DNA of 64,000 bases from Martinezella lusitana (GCF_016901135.1 NZ_JAFEVL010000075.1:62001-126000), one strand, 5' to 3'; positions 42,958 through 52,930 are shown, counted from the stretch's first letter. Made by a program: numbers and translations. The notes: generated by a model from the sequence alone, not told the origin.

Positions 42958-44214
42958 TCAGGCGCTCGCCAAATCCTTGAGTCGGGCGAGAAGTTTCGCC
43001 CGGCTCATCGCGAAGTTCCCATCGAGCCATTCCTGCTCGAGCTTGCCGAGAACCTCCCCGACTCGGGGGCCGGCGTCTATGCCTGCGGCAAGCGCATCAG
43101 CCCCGCCGAGCGGGAAAGCCGGCTTCTTCCATTTCGTCGTTCGCTCCAGCAATTTGCCGAGTCGCGCAGCGCGCGCCATCTCTTCGAAATCGCCCTCCGC
43201 CTTGCCCCGCGCAACAGCAAGCGCGAGCTTTAGCCGCGCGGCAACGCCCGATGGATCATGGCGATAGAGCAAGCGATCGAAGGCCGCTTCCGACATGTCG
43301 TCCTTGATCGCGGGCATATTTGCCCAGGCCTGCAGACAGGCCGTCTCAGCCTTCGACAGGCGCAGCCGCTCGGCGAGCTTGGCAAGTCTCGCCGCATCCG
43401 GCGGTACGATGGCGGCAAGCCGCAGCAAAGGATCGGACGGCCAGCCGAGAGCCTGTTCGGTGGTTACGAGCGCCGGAATGGCATCGATGCCCCATTTTTC
43501 CGTTTCCGGCAGAACCTCGGTCAATACCCCGACCTGGCGCATCCAGAGCAGCGCCCGGCCGGGATCCTTGGCTGCGAGCAGCTTCTTCATCTCCGACCAG
43601 ACGCGCTCGGGCGACAGCGCGGCGATCTTGGAACGGGCCGCCGCGCAGGCGCGCAGCCCGTCGGCATCCGGCCGGCCGCTGCCGTAATGCGCAAAGAAGC
43701 GGAAGAAGCGCAATATGCGCAGATGATCTTCGGCAATCCGCGTCGCCGCATCGCCGATGAAGCGGATATTGCGACGCTCGAGATCGGCAAGCCCGCCCAC
43801 CAGGTCGACCACCTCGCCATCGGCCGAAGCATAGAGGGCGTTGATCGTCAGGTCGCGCCGCTCGGCATCGGCCTGCCAGTCCTCGCTGAAGGCGACGCGG
43901 GCGCGGCGCCCGTCCGTCTCAACATCTCGCCGCAAGGTCGTGATCTCAAACGGCTTTCCGTCGATGATCAGGGTGACCGTACCATGCGCGATGCCGGTTG
44001 GCACCGCCTTGATGCCTGCCGCAGCCGCTCTTTCGACAACGGCCTCCGGCAGCAATGTCGTTGCGATATCAATATCGGCGACCGGCAGCCCCATGAGACT
44101 GTTACGCACCGCACCGCCGACGACACGGCCCTCGCCGCGATCGGCATTCAGCAGCGACAGCACCCGCTGCAGCGCCTCATCCCGGAACCAGGCCTCACCG
44201 GCAACGGACGTCAT
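42958..44214 (-). CDS. cca: CCA tRNA nucleotidyltransferase / poly(A) polymerase family
   Basis: The enzyme adds or repairs the CCA end of tRNAs. The 418-residue protein has the class II nucleotidyltransferase head RVVGGAVRNSLMGLPVADIDIATT with the DxD pair, FEITTLRRDVETDGRRA, RRDLTINALY, and the NIRFIGDAATRIAEDHLRILRFFRF segment, followed by helical body and tail. Length is normal. The ATG at 44214 overlaps the end of the Nudix gene by 4 bases (ATGA), so it is translated with it as part of a DUF1285-Nudix-cca unit. Confidence 0.94.
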   Translation of the reverse strand: MTSVAGEAWFRDEALQRVLSLLNADRGEGRVVGGAVRNSLMGLPVADIDIATTLLPEAVVERAAAAGIKAVPTGIAHGTVTLIIDGKPFEITTLRRDVETDGRRARVAFSEDWQADAERRDLTINALYASADGEVVDLVGGLADLERRNIRFIGDAATRIAEDHLRILRFFRFFAHYGSGRPDADGLRACAAARSKIAALSPERVWSEMKKLLAAKDPGRALLWMRQVGVLTEVLPETEKWGIDAIPALVTTEQALGWPSDPLLRLAAIVPPDAARLAKLAERLRLSKAETACLQAWANMPAIKDDMSEAAFDRLLYRHDPSGVAARLKLALAVARGKAEGDFEEMARAARLGKLLERTTKWKKPAFPLGGADALAAGIDAGPRVGEVLGKLEQEWLDGNFAMSRAKLLARLKDLASA

Positions 44215-44846
44215 GAATAGAGCCTTTCGTAAAGCGTGCGGACGATGCCCGCGGTAATGCCCCAAATCATCCGTGGCCCATAGGGCATGCGATAGAAATG
44301 ACGCTCGATCCCCTGCCATAGCATGGTGTCGGTGGCGTGGTGGTTGGGATCCATCAGGAAGGAGAGCGGCACCTCGAAGGCATCCTCGACCTCGGTCGGA
44401 TTGAGAGCCAGATCGAAGCCGGGCTTCACCACGGCGAGGATCGGCGTAATGCGGAAGCCGGTGGCTGCAAGATAATGCGGAAGCCGCGCGACGGGCTCTA
44501 TGAAGATATCGGCAAGGCCGATCTCCTCGCCCGCCTCGCGCACGGCGGCCATTTCCGGCGAAGCATCTTCGGGATCGACCGCCCCACCCGGAAAGGCGAT
44601 CTGGCCGGAGTGCTTGCGCAACGTCGACGTCCGCAGCGTGAAAATCACCTTGGCGTCGTCGCCGCTGTCGACAACAGGCACGAGCACCGCCGCATCCCGC
44701 AGCTTCAGGCCCTCGACCTGCAATATCGTTTCGGGATTGAGGAGATGATCGCCGTGATCCCGCCAGGCAAGCTCGATCGGGCCACCACTCTGATTGAGGG
44801 CGCGCCGCCGAAATTCATCCGCGGAATAAAGAGGGAATTCGCTCAT
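44211..44846 (-). CDS. CoA pyrophosphatase-like Nudix hydrolase
   Basis: The 211-residue protein has the Nudix box in AFPGGAVDPEDASPEMAAVREAGEEIGL and the preceding HSGQIAFPGG of the CoA-hydrolase branch (YeaB/NudL, with the LRxxxxxxGQxxFPGG-type pattern). It may cleave CoA or related diphosphates into phosphopantetheine and AMP parts. It overlaps by 4 bases with both DUF1285 (upstream) and cca (downstream), the usual rhizobial trio. Confidence 0.92.
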   Translation of the reverse strand: MSEFPLYSADEFRRRALNQSGGPIELAWRDHGDHLLNPETILQVEGLKLRDAAVLVPVVDSGDDAKVIFTLRTSTLRKHSGQIAFPGGAVDPEDASPEMAAVREAGEEIGLADIFIEPVARLPHYLAATGFRITPILAVVKPGFDLALNPTEVEDAFEVPLSFLMDPNHHATDTMLWQGIERHFYRMPYGPRMIWGITAGIVRTLYERLYS

Positions 44847-45466
44847 CGCGTCAGCGCATCCAGTTCGGCAACCGGCATGACGGGAAAAATAGAACTACCG
44901 GAGCGCACGCAGAAGATTTCCCGCCCGGCAATTTCGACAGGCTCGCCGAGTTCTACGAGATCATACATGACCGCGCGCGTCACCAGGGCTTCCAACCGAC
45001 CACGGACGTGCAGATACGGCTTCAGCTCATCATTCTCGCCACGGATGACAAAACGGATCGGATGCTCCCTGCCCGCTTCGACGACATCGCCGACATTGGT
45101 GCGGAAAGTCAGCACGCGTCTGCCATCGCGCTCGTTCACGCTCATCTCGACGGCGACGAACGGCGCATCGACGACGCGGATCCCAACCTTTTCCACAGGC
45201 GTGACGAGGTAGGTCTTCTCGTCCTCGTCCTTGCGCAGGACTGTGGAAAACAGGCGCACCAACGGCGCACGACCGATCGGCGTGCCCAGATAATACCAGG
45301 TGCCGTCAGCGCGGATTTCCATGTCGATATCGCCGCAAAATGGCGGATTCCAGCGATCGACGGGCGGCAGGCCCTTCTTGCGGCCGCCGCTGTCGCCGGC
45401 TGCGCGCGAAATCAGCGCCGCGAGACTCGCCGCATCACCGGTTGCCTTGATTTCCTCGGTTGCCAT
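44843..45466 (-). CDS. DUF1285 family protein
   Basis: The protein has 207 residues from the ATG at 45466 (GGACGGA 3-4 bases ahead); an ATG at 45487 is possible. It shows PPVDRWNPPFCGDIDMEIRADGTWYYLGTPIGR, the KVGIRVVDAPFVAVEM strand pair and FVIRGENDELKPYLHVRGRLEALVTRAV. DUF1285 proteins fold as two small beta barrels and have no confirmed function. The first gene of the trio with the Nudix and cca genes, overlapping the next by ATGA. Confidence 0.9.
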   Translation of the reverse strand: MATEEIKATGDAASLAALISRAAGDSGGRKKGLPPVDRWNPPFCGDIDMEIRADGTWYYLGTPIGRAPLVRLFSTVLRKDEDEKTYLVTPVEKVGIRVVDAPFVAVEMSVNERDGRRVLTFRTNVGDVVEAGREHPIRFVIRGENDELKPYLHVRGRLEALVTRAVMYDLVELGEPVEIAGREIFCVRSGSSIFPVMPVAELDALTR

Positions 45467-45634
45467 TCTTCCGTCCCGGTTGGCCATTAGTCACGAATAC
45501 GACAGTATCTCACGAGATAGTCATTCGAAACGTGCTTGTCAGCCGTCTTCGTGGCGATAAGTTGTATTGGTTATGAAGCAAATGTGTAAGGTTTGCGAAT
45601 CGCGCGCGCCGTTTTTCTGCCATTGGAGATGCAA

Positions 45635-46648
45635 ATGGGCATGATCAAATCGACCGAAACGAGCCTCGACGAGCAGGCGATCATTGCATCGGCCGAGAAG
45701 GCGCTGAGCGATATCGCCAACATACGCGAAGAGGTATCGAAGGTCATTTTCGGCCAGGAAAGCGTCGTGGAGAATACGCTGCTTGCCGTGCTCGGGGGCG
45801 GTCATGCCCTGCTTGTCGGCGTGCCGGGCCTTGCAAAGACCAAGCTCGTGACCACGCTTGGCGCCGTCCTCGGCCTTGCCTCCAGCCGCGTGCAGTTCAC
45901 GCCCGACCTGATGCCCTCGGATATTCTCGGCTCCGAAGTCATGGATCAGGACGAAAGCGGCCGCCGCTCCTTCCGTTTCGTGAAAGGCCCGGTCTTCGCG
46001 CAGCTGCTGATGGCAGACGAGATCAACCGCGCCTCGCCGCGCACGCAATCGGCGCTGCTGCAATCGATGCAGGAGTATCACGTCACCATCGCTGGCCAGC
46101 GGTATGACCTGCCCGCGCCCTTCCATGTGCTGGCAACACAGAACCCGCTGGAACAGGAAGGCACCTATCCGCTTCCGGAAGCCCAGCTCGACCGCTTCCT
46201 GCTGCAGGTCGATGTCGATTATCCGGAGCTTGCCGACGAGCGTAAGATCCTGCTCGAAACCACTGGCATCAGCGAAGCGACGCCGCAGGCCGTCATCGAT
46301 GCCGAGCGCCTGTTGGAGATCCAGCAACTGATCCGTCAGATGCCCGTCAGTGACGGCGTGGTCGACGCGATCCTGTCCCTGGTGCGCTCCGCCCGACCCG
46401 GTCAGGGCAATGCCTCGACCGACAAGCACGTTGCCTGGGGCCCCGGACCTCGCGCCGGCCAGGCGATGATGCTCTGCGCCCGCGCCCGTGCGCTCTACGA
46501 AGGCCGGCTTGCACCGTCGATCGACGACGTGCATGCGCTTGCCGAGCCCGTGCTCGAACATCGCATGGCGCTGACCTTTGCCGCCCGCGCCGAAGGCATG
46601 TCCGTGCGTGATGTCATCGCAGGGCTGGTAAAGCAGTCGAGAACCTAA
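45635..46648 (+). CDS. MoxR-family AAA+ ATPase
   Basis: MoxR proteins are AAA+ chaperones that load metals or cofactors onto VWA-domain partners. The 337-residue product has Walker A GVPGLAKTKLV, Walker B LLMADEINRASPRTQSALLQSMQE (with sensor N) and TQNPLEQEGTYPLPEAQLDRFLL. GGAG lies before the ATG at 45635, chosen over in-frame starts at 45593 and 45629. It heads the run MoxR, DUF58, two large membrane proteins and a GNAT, as in Bat aerotolerance-like operons. Confidence 0.94.
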   Translation: MGMIKSTETSLDEQAIIASAEKALSDIANIREEVSKVIFGQESVVENTLLAVLGGGHALLVGVPGLAKTKLVTTLGAVLGLASSRVQFTPDLMPSDILGSEVMDQDESGRRSFRFVKGPVFAQLLMADEINRASPRTQSALLQSMQEYHVTIAGQRYDLPAPFHVLATQNPLEQEGTYPLPEAQLDRFLLQVDVDYPELADERKILLETTGISEATPQAVIDAERLLEIQQLIRQMPVSDGVVDAILSLVRSARPGQGNASTDKHVAWGPGPRAGQAMMLCARARALYEGRLAPSIDDVHALAEPVLEHRMALTFAARAEGMSVRDVIAGLVKQSRT

Positions 46649-46674
46649 GCTGGATGTCGAGGAGAGTATAGCGC

Positions 46675-47595
46675 GTGGCATCCATCGGACAGATCGTCAG
46701 ACCGACTTCAGGCAACGATGCCCTCTCCCGCGCCCGCAGCCGCGCCGCCCTCGTGCCGGATTGCCTCGTCGAAGCCAAGCGCATCGCCAACACGGTCATC
46801 GCCGGATGGCACGGGCGGCGCAAGCGCGGCATCGGCGAGAATTTCTGGCAGTTCCGCCCCTATAGCGAAGGCGAGAGCCTTTCGCGCATCGACTGGCGCC
46901 GTTCGGCCCGTGACGATCACACCTATATACGCGACCATGAATGGGAGGCCGCTCACACGATCTGGCTCTGGGCCGATCTGTCGCCTTCAATGATGTACAA
47001 ATCGACCTATGGCCATGCTTCCAAGGAAAGCCGCGCGCTGGTGCTGATGCTGGCGCTCGCGGAAATCCTCTCCCGTTCCGGCGAGCGCATCGGCTGCCCC
47101 GGGATCATGGAACCGGTCTCGACCCGCAATGCCGCCGAGCGGCTGGCAGCGGCCCTGATGCACACGCCGCTCGAAGGCGGCCTGCCGCAGACGGCAATGA
47201 TCCGTGGCTGGAGCGACATCGTATTGATCGGCGATTTCCTGGATGATGCCGATAATGTCATGAGCCGGATCGGACCTCTGGCGCGCCGGGGGTTGCGTGG
47301 TCATGTCGTCGAAGTCGCGGATCCCGCCGAGGAAATCTTTCCCTACAGCGGGCGCACCGAGTTCAGCGACCCCGAAACGGGCTCGAAGCTGATTGCCGGT
47401 CGCGCCGAAAACCTGCGTGACGATTATCAGCGCGCCTATCTCGCTCGCCGCGAAAGTCTCGGCCAGTCGCTGCGCCATCTCGGCTGGACCTTCCTGAACC
47501 ATCGCACCGACCGGCTGGCATCGGAAGCGCTTGTCGCCGTGCATATGTATCTTTCCGGTATGCCGGCCAAGGTGACGTCTGGAGGCCAGCCATGA
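46675..47595 (+). CDS. DUF58 domain protein
   Basis: The 306-residue product starts at GTG with GAGGAGAG ahead. It has the DUF58 hallmark EFWQ-like NFWQFRPYSEGESLSRIDWRRSARDD and HTYIRDHEWEAAHTIWLWADLSPSM, where the last part is the MIDAS-like first strand of a VWA-type fold. It is the usual partner of MoxR. It overlaps the next gene by 4 bases (ATGA), so the operon is translationally coupled. Confidence 0.94.
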   Translation: MASIGQIVRPTSGNDALSRARSRAALVPDCLVEAKRIANTVIAGWHGRRKRGIGENFWQFRPYSEGESLSRIDWRRSARDDHTYIRDHEWEAAHTIWLWADLSPSMMYKSTYGHASKESRALVLMLALAEILSRSGERIGCPGIMEPVSTRNAAERLAAALMHTPLEGGLPQTAMIRGWSDIVLIGDFLDDADNVMSRIGPLARRGLRGHVVEVADPAEEIFPYSGRTEFSDPETGSKLIAGRAENLRDDYQRAYLARRESLGQSLRHLGWTFLNHRTDRLASEALVAVHMYLSGMPAKVTSGGQP

Positions 47596-50414
47596 GCGGT
47601 CTTTCCTTCGCTTTCGCCTCGCCTGCCATCCTCGCGGCATTGATCCTGCTGCCCGCGATCTGGTGGCTCCTGCGCCTCACGCCGCCGCAACCGCGCGCGG
47701 AAGTCTTCCCGCCGCTGCGCATTCTGGCGACGATTCTCAAGCGAGAGGAAACGCCGGCGCGCAGCCCGTGGTGGCTGACGCTGCTGCGCATGCTGCTGGC
47801 CGCCCTCGTCATCCTCGCCATCGCCAACCCGATGTTCAATCCGCGCACCAACACCCTGTCGGGCAGCGGACCGCTGGTGTTGATGATCGACAATAGCTGG
47901 GCAAGCGTCTCGGACTGGGAGCGCCGTGTTCGAACCGCGGACGCACTGATCGACGATGCCGACGCCAAGGGCATTCCCGTTTCGGTCGCCTTTACTGCCG
48001 AACAAGGCAATGACGCTACGCCCGGTGCTGCGACAGCGGCCCGCGACAAGCTGCATGCGATGAATCCAAGACCGCTGGTGCCCGACCGCCAACGCGCCGC
48101 CGACGCCGTGAAGGCGGCGCTCAACGGCAGCAAGCCGGGCACGATCGCTTTCATCTCCGACGGCATCGAGAGCAAGGACAAGGACGATATCGCCAGCCGG
48201 CTCGCCGCCTTGCAGCCGAGTGAGCTGCGGCTGATCGAAGGTGACGGCAGCGACATTCTGGCAATCACCGGCGCGGCCAATACCTCCAAAGACATGACCG
48301 TAACAGCGACCCGGCTGAACGGCGGCAGCCCGTTGCGCCTGGGCCTCACGGCGCAGGACAACCAGGGTCGGCCGATCGCCGCCGGTTCACTGACCTTCGC
48401 CGGCGGCCAGACGGTCGCTACCGGCTCCATCGCCGCTCCCTTCGAGATGCGCAACGATTTTGCCCGCATCGGCATCGACCGGAATGCCAGCGCCGGCAGC
48501 GTCTATCTGCTCGACGATGGCTTCCGCCGCCGCCGCGTGGCACTCCTCTCCGGGCAGGCGGCCGACGAATTCCAGCCGATCCTGTCGCCGCTCTACTATA
48601 TCCAGCGCGCCCTTCAGCCTTATGCCGACCTGATCCAGCCCAATAGCGCCGATCTGGCGAAATCGATCCCCGAATTGCTGGCCGGTAATCCGTCCGTGAT
48701 CATCATGGCCGATGTCGGCCGCCTGCCGCAGGAAAGCTATGCGCCGCTGCAGCGCTGGATTCAGAATGGCGGCACGCTCGTGCGCTTTGCCGGTCCGCGC
48801 CTTGCCGCCGCGCCTGCCGATGATCCGCTCGTGCCCGTGACGCTCCGGCAAGGCGAGCGCACTTTCGGCGGCGCACTCTCCTGGGCCGAGCCGCAGCCGC
48901 TTGCCGACTTCCCCTCCTTCGGCCCCTTCGCCGGCATGCCGAAGACGACCAATGTGTTGGTCAAACGGCAGGTTCTGGCCGAACCGACGCCGGATCTTGC
49001 CGAACGCACCTGGGCGAGCCTTGCAGACGGAACCCCACTGGTCACCGAGAAGCAGATGCAAGCCGGCCGCATCGTACTGTTCCACGTCAGCGCCGAACCG
49101 CAATGGTCCGACCTGCCGATCTCGGGCGACTTCGTCGAGATGCTGCGTCGCATCGTCCAGCTGTCGCGCTCCGGCGGCGTCACGTCGACGCAAGGCGCAG
49201 CCAAGGCAACCGAGGCCATGCCGCCATATCGGCTCCTGACCGCCAAGGGCGTGCTGACCAGCGAGATCGGCAGTGCCCGGCCGCTCGAACCGAACAACAA
49301 GGAGACGGCCGTCGCCAATTTCGACAATCCGCCCGGCCTCTACGGCTCAGAGGAAGGCTTTATCGCGCTTAACGTCCTGCCGCGCGGCGCCGAGCTCAAA
49401 CCGCTGGACACATCAGCTGCCGGCGCAGTGGCGCGGGAAGGCTTGATCGGCGGCGAGGCATGGTCGGCCAAGCCGATCCTCTTCACCCTCGCCTTCCTCG
49501 TCCTTTTGGCCGACAGCCTGATCGTACTCTTCATGAACGGCGCCTTTCCTCGCCTGGGCAGGTCGACAAAGACCATCGCCGGCGGGGCCGCGATGCTGCT
49601 GCTGGCCCTCTCGGTCGCGGTCTTCCTGCATCCGACGAGTGCCTTGGCCGACGATTCCAAACCCGGCGACGACACCATCTATTCGCGGCTCGACAAGACG
49701 CACCTTGCCTATGTCGTCACGGGCGAATCCGACGTAGATCATGTTTCCGAGCGCGGCCTTGCCGGCCTTTCCGACTACCTCACATATCGCACGACATTGG
49801 AGCCAGGCCCGCCGGTGGGGCTGGACCCCGCCAAGGATGAGCTCGCCTTCTATCCGCTCATCTACTGGCCGATATCGGCGACGGCGCCGATGCCGTCCAA
49901 CGACGCCATCAACCGCATCGATGCCTACATGCGCAACGGCGGCACTGTGCTCTTCGACACGCGCGACGCCCTCGACACCATGGGCGACACGTCGACGCCG
50001 AGCCCGAACGGCCAGCGGCTGCAGCAGATCCTCGCCAATCTCGACATTCCGCCCCTCGAGCCGGTACCTGCGGGTCATGTGCTGACCAAGTCCTTCTACT
50101 TGCTGTCAAGCTTCCCCGGCCGCTATGCCGACAGCCCGCTCTGGGTCGAGGCGCGTCAGGATACGCGCCGGGACGGCAATGCTGTGGCTTCCTCGGATGG
50201 CGTGACGCCGATCATGATCACGGGCAACGACTTCGCCGGCGCGTGGGCAGTGGACGACAACGGCGCGCCGCTGTTACCGACCGTGCCTCCCGACGAGACC
50301 CAGCGCGAATATGCCTACCGTACCGGCGTCAACATCATGATGTACATGCTGACCGGAAACTATAAGTCCGATCAGGTGCACATCCCGGATATCCTGCAAC
50401 GGTTGGGGCAGTAA
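47592..50414 (+). CDS. Large membrane protein, BatA-like start with DUF4159 end
   Basis: The 940-residue product starts with two membrane helices (about 5-25 and 58-78, with the RILATILKREETPARSPWW loop) in the BatA/VWA style, then a VWA-like domain whose MIDAS stretch reads IDNSWAS, with alanine in place of the third ligand serine. Further parts are a beta-rich middle domain, helices at about 620-680 and a C-terminal DUF4159 domain (YSRLDKTHLAYVVTGESDVDHVSERGLAGLSDYLTYRTTLEPG). It is coupled to DUF58 by ATGA and to the next gene by a 1-base gap. Exact role unknown; likely an envelope partner of MoxR. Confidence 0.9.
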   Translation: MSGLSFAFASPAILAALILLPAIWWLLRLTPPQPRAEVFPPLRILATILKREETPARSPWWLTLLRMLLAALVILAIANPMFNPRTNTLSGSGPLVLMIDNSWASVSDWERRVRTADALIDDADAKGIPVSVAFTAEQGNDATPGAATAARDKLHAMNPRPLVPDRQRAADAVKAALNGSKPGTIAFISDGIESKDKDDIASRLAALQPSELRLIEGDGSDILAITGAANTSKDMTVTATRLNGGSPLRLGLTAQDNQGRPIAAGSLTFAGGQTVATGSIAAPFEMRNDFARIGIDRNASAGSVYLLDDGFRRRRVALLSGQAADEFQPILSPLYYIQRALQPYADLIQPNSADLAKSIPELLAGNPSVIIMADVGRLPQESYAPLQRWIQNGGTLVRFAGPRLAAAPADDPLVPVTLRQGERTFGGALSWAEPQPLADFPSFGPFAGMPKTTNVLVKRQVLAEPTPDLAERTWASLADGTPLVTEKQMQAGRIVLFHVSAEPQWSDLPISGDFVEMLRRIVQLSRSGGVTSTQGAAKATEAMPPYRLLTAKGVLTSEIGSARPLEPNNKETAVANFDNPPGLYGSEEGFIALNVLPRGAELKPLDTSAAGAVAREGLIGGEAWSAKPILFTLAFLVLLADSLIVLFMNGAFPRLGRSTKTIAGGAAMLLLALSVAVFLHPTSALADDSKPGDDTIYSRLDKTHLAYVVTGESDVDHVSERGLAGLSDYLTYRTTLEPGPPVGLDPAKDELAFYPLIYWPISATAPMPSNDAINRIDAYMRNGGTVLFDTRDALDTMGDTSTPSPNGQRLQQILANLDIPPLEPVPAGHVLTKSFYLLSSFPGRYADSPLWVEARQDTRRDGNAVASSDGVTPIMITGNDFAGAWAVDDNGAPLLPTVPPDETQREYAYRTGVNIMMYMLTGNYKSDQVHIPDILQRLGQ

Positions 50415-50415
50415 G

Positions 50416-52488
50416 ATGAATATCGGTTTTGCCCCGTTCCTGCCCTGGCCCGTGCTATCAGCCCTCGCGGTGCTGACGATCGCCATCGCGGCGCTTGCGA
50501 TCTACCGACGCCTGCGTGGCGGCTGGATCCGCGCTCTGGCCGCCTTCGCTCTGCTGGCAGCACTCGCCAACCCCGTGTTGATGCAGGAAGACCGCGATCA
50601 GCTCACGACCATCGTTCCCGTCGTCGTCGACCGCAGCCTGAGCCAGGACACGCCGGAGCGCAACAAGATGACCGACGATGCCCTGGCGATGCTCAAGGAT
50701 CGCCTGGCGCAATTCCCGCGTATAGAACCCCGCATCGTCGAGGCGCGCGATCCGGCGGAATCGGATTCGCCATCGACGCGGCTTTTCGCGGCCCTCTCCT
50801 CGGCGATCGCGGACGTGCCGCCCGCCCGGATCGGCGGCGCGATTTTCCTGACCGACGGTCAGATCCACGACATCCCCGGCGTGAACCAGCAGCTCGGTTT
50901 CGATGCACCCATCCACGGACTGATCACCGGCAAGCCCGATGAGTTCGATCGCCGCATCGAAATCGTGCGTGCCCCCCGCTTCGGCATCGTCAACGACGAA
51001 CAGCAGCTCATTCTGCGTGTCGTCGACGACGGCAAAAGCCCGGGTGGCACCGCTGCCGTGACCGCCAAGATGAATGGCGACGAGATCGCGACGCTACAGG
51101 CAACACCGGGCCAGGATACGCCCTTCAGCTTCAAGGTGCCGCGCGCCGGCAACAACGTCCTCGAATTCTCCGTCGCCGAAGTGCCGGGCGAAGTCACGCC
51201 CATCAACAATCGCACGGTCCAGCTGATCGAGGGCATTCGACAGAACATGCGCGTCCTGCTCGTCTCCGGTGAGCCGCATGCCGGTGAACGCGCCTGGCGA
51301 AACCTGTTGAAATCGGATGCCTCCGTCGATCTCGTGCACTTCACCATTCTTCGTCCGCCGGACAAGCAGGACGGAACGCCGATCAACGAATTGTCGCTGA
51401 TCGCCTTCCCGACGCGCGAGCTCTTCGTCGATAAGATCAACTCTTTCGACCTGATCATTTTCGACCGTTACCAGGACCGCCAGAACGTCCTGCCGACGAT
51501 CTACTATGATTACATGGCGCAATATGTCGAAAACGGCGGCGCGCTGCTGGTGGCAGCCGGTCCCGAGCATGCAGCCGGAAATTCGATCGCGCTGACGCCG
51601 CTCGCCTCGGTGCTGCCGGCGGAACCGACCGGCCAGATGATCGAGAAGCCGTTCTATCCGCGCCTGTCGGAGCAGGGTCGCAAGCATCCGGTGACGCGCG
51701 GCCTGGACGGATCCGACACCGAACCGCCGCATTGGGGCCGCTGGTTCCGCAGCGTCGATGTCGAAAAGCCGCAAGGCCAGACCGTGATGGTCGGCGCCGA
51801 CAACAGCCCGTTGTTGGTGCTGAACCGTGTCGGTCAGGGCCGTGTCGCCATGCTGCTCTCCGATGAGGGCTGGCTCTGGGCACGCGGCTTCGAAGGCGGC
51901 GGCCCTCATGTGTCGCTCTATCGCCGCATCGCCCACTGGCTGTTGAAGGAGCCGGCGCTGGAAGAAGAAGCACTGACCGCGAACGCCGGCGGCCGCACGC
52001 TGGAGGTGACACGCCAGACCGTCGGCGACGACCCCGGCCCGGCCACGATCAAATCGCCCTCCGGCAAGACACAGACATTACCGCTGAAGCAGACGCAGCC
52101 GGGTCTCTACCAGGCAGAAAAGCGCATGGACGAGATCGGGCTTTACCAGATCGCCAATGGCAATCTTTCGACGCTCGTCCATATCGGCGCGATCGACGCC
52201 CCTGAGTTCAAGGCGATGATCTCGACCACCGAGACGCTGAAGCCCCTCGCGCAAAAGACCAAGGGTCTTGTCACCCGTATCGCCGGTACCAATGGCGGCG
52301 TCACGGTCCCGCAGGTGCTGCCAGTGCGCGGCGCCGTCCGCGTTGCCGACGGCCAGCGTCTGACCATCCGCATGACCGACGAAACTGTGCTGAAGGGGAT
52401 CAATTCCCTGCCCCTGTTCGCGGGCTTTGCCGGCCTTGCCGCCCTGCTCTTTGCCTTCTCCGCCACCTGGTGGCGCGAAGGGCGGTGA
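50416..52488 (+). CDS. Large membrane protein with VWA- and amidotransferase-like domains
   Basis: The 690-residue product has two N-terminal membrane helices (about 8-28 and 33-53), a VWA-like domain whose MIDAS reads VDRSLSQDTPERN (DxSxS kept), a region like class I glutamine amidotransferases (about 275-430: VLLVSGEPHAGERAWRNLLKS ... ALLVAAGPEHAAG), and a C-terminal helix (about 660-680). No catalytic cysteine triad was found. It starts one base after the DUF4159 gene; together with MoxR and DUF58 it likely forms an inner-membrane complex. Role unknown. Confidence 0.9.
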   Translation: MNIGFAPFLPWPVLSALAVLTIAIAALAIYRRLRGGWIRALAAFALLAALANPVLMQEDRDQLTTIVPVVVDRSLSQDTPERNKMTDDALAMLKDRLAQFPRIEPRIVEARDPAESDSPSTRLFAALSSAIADVPPARIGGAIFLTDGQIHDIPGVNQQLGFDAPIHGLITGKPDEFDRRIEIVRAPRFGIVNDEQQLILRVVDDGKSPGGTAAVTAKMNGDEIATLQATPGQDTPFSFKVPRAGNNVLEFSVAEVPGEVTPINNRTVQLIEGIRQNMRVLLVSGEPHAGERAWRNLLKSDASVDLVHFTILRPPDKQDGTPINELSLIAFPTRELFVDKINSFDLIIFDRYQDRQNVLPTIYYDYMAQYVENGGALLVAAGPEHAAGNSIALTPLASVLPAEPTGQMIEKPFYPRLSEQGRKHPVTRGLDGSDTEPPHWGRWFRSVDVEKPQGQTVMVGADNSPLLVLNRVGQGRVAMLLSDEGWLWARGFEGGGPHVSLYRRIAHWLLKEPALEEEALTANAGGRTLEVTRQTVGDDPGPATIKSPSGKTQTLPLKQTQPGLYQAEKRMDEIGLYQIANGNLSTLVHIGAIDAPEFKAMISTTETLKPLAQKTKGLVTRIAGTNGGVTVPQVLPVRGAVRVADGQRLTIRMTDETVLKGINSLPLFAGFAGLAALLFAFSATWWREGR

Positions 52489-52493
52489 ATGCT

Positions 52494-52919
52494 ATGACGC
52501 AACTCGATGTGACCGATACCCCCTCCGAAAGCGAACTTGCTGCAATCAGCGAGGGTTTGACGGCCTTCAACACCGCCGATGTCGGCCCCCCCAAACGCCG
52601 CCCGCTCGCCGTGCTGATCCGCGACGAAAACGGCAAGACCATCGGTGGCGTTTCGGGCTACACGGCCTGGGGATGGTTGTTCACGGCATGGCTGTTCGTG
52701 CCGGAAACGCTTCGCGGTCAGGGCATGGCGGGAAAGCTGCTCGAAGCGGCGGAAGTGGAAGCGATGGACCGCGGCTGCCAAGGCGCTTGGATCGACACCT
52801 TCAATCCGCAGGCGCTGCGCGCCTATCAACGGCAGGGCTATGTCATCTTCGGCGAATTGCCGGAATTCCCAGCCGGCCGCAGCCGTTTCTTCCTGCAGAA
52901 AAAGCTATCGCCCCGCTGA
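52494..52919 (+). CDS. GNAT family N-acetyltransferase
   Basis: The 141-residue product has the GNAT core: GVSGYTAWGWLFTAWLFVPETLRGQGMAGKLLEAAE, with RGQGMAGKLL as the acetyl-CoA loop, and NPQALRAYQRQGYVIFGELPEFPAGRSRFFLQKKL. It follows the large membrane protein gene by 5 bases, in the end position of the MoxR operon. The substrate is unknown; small acetyltransferases of this subtype (with NPQALRAYQRQGY) act on small amines or peptides. Confidence 0.9.
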   Translation: MTQLDVTDTPSESELAAISEGLTAFNTADVGPPKRRPLAVLIRDENGKTIGGVSGYTAWGWLFTAWLFVPETLRGQGMAGKLLEAAEVEAMDRGCQGAWIDTFNPQALRAYQRQGYVIFGELPEFPAGRSRFFLQKKLSPR

Positions 52920-52930
52920 TCACAGCGGGG
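52911..52930. terminator. Bidirectional hairpin between the GNAT and phoX genes
   Basis: CCCCGCTG and CAGCGGGG form a perfect 8-bp stem with a 4-base loop. It covers the stop codon of the GNAT gene and lies between convergent genes, so it can end both transcripts; T-runs of three to four bases are near. Confidence 0.7.
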
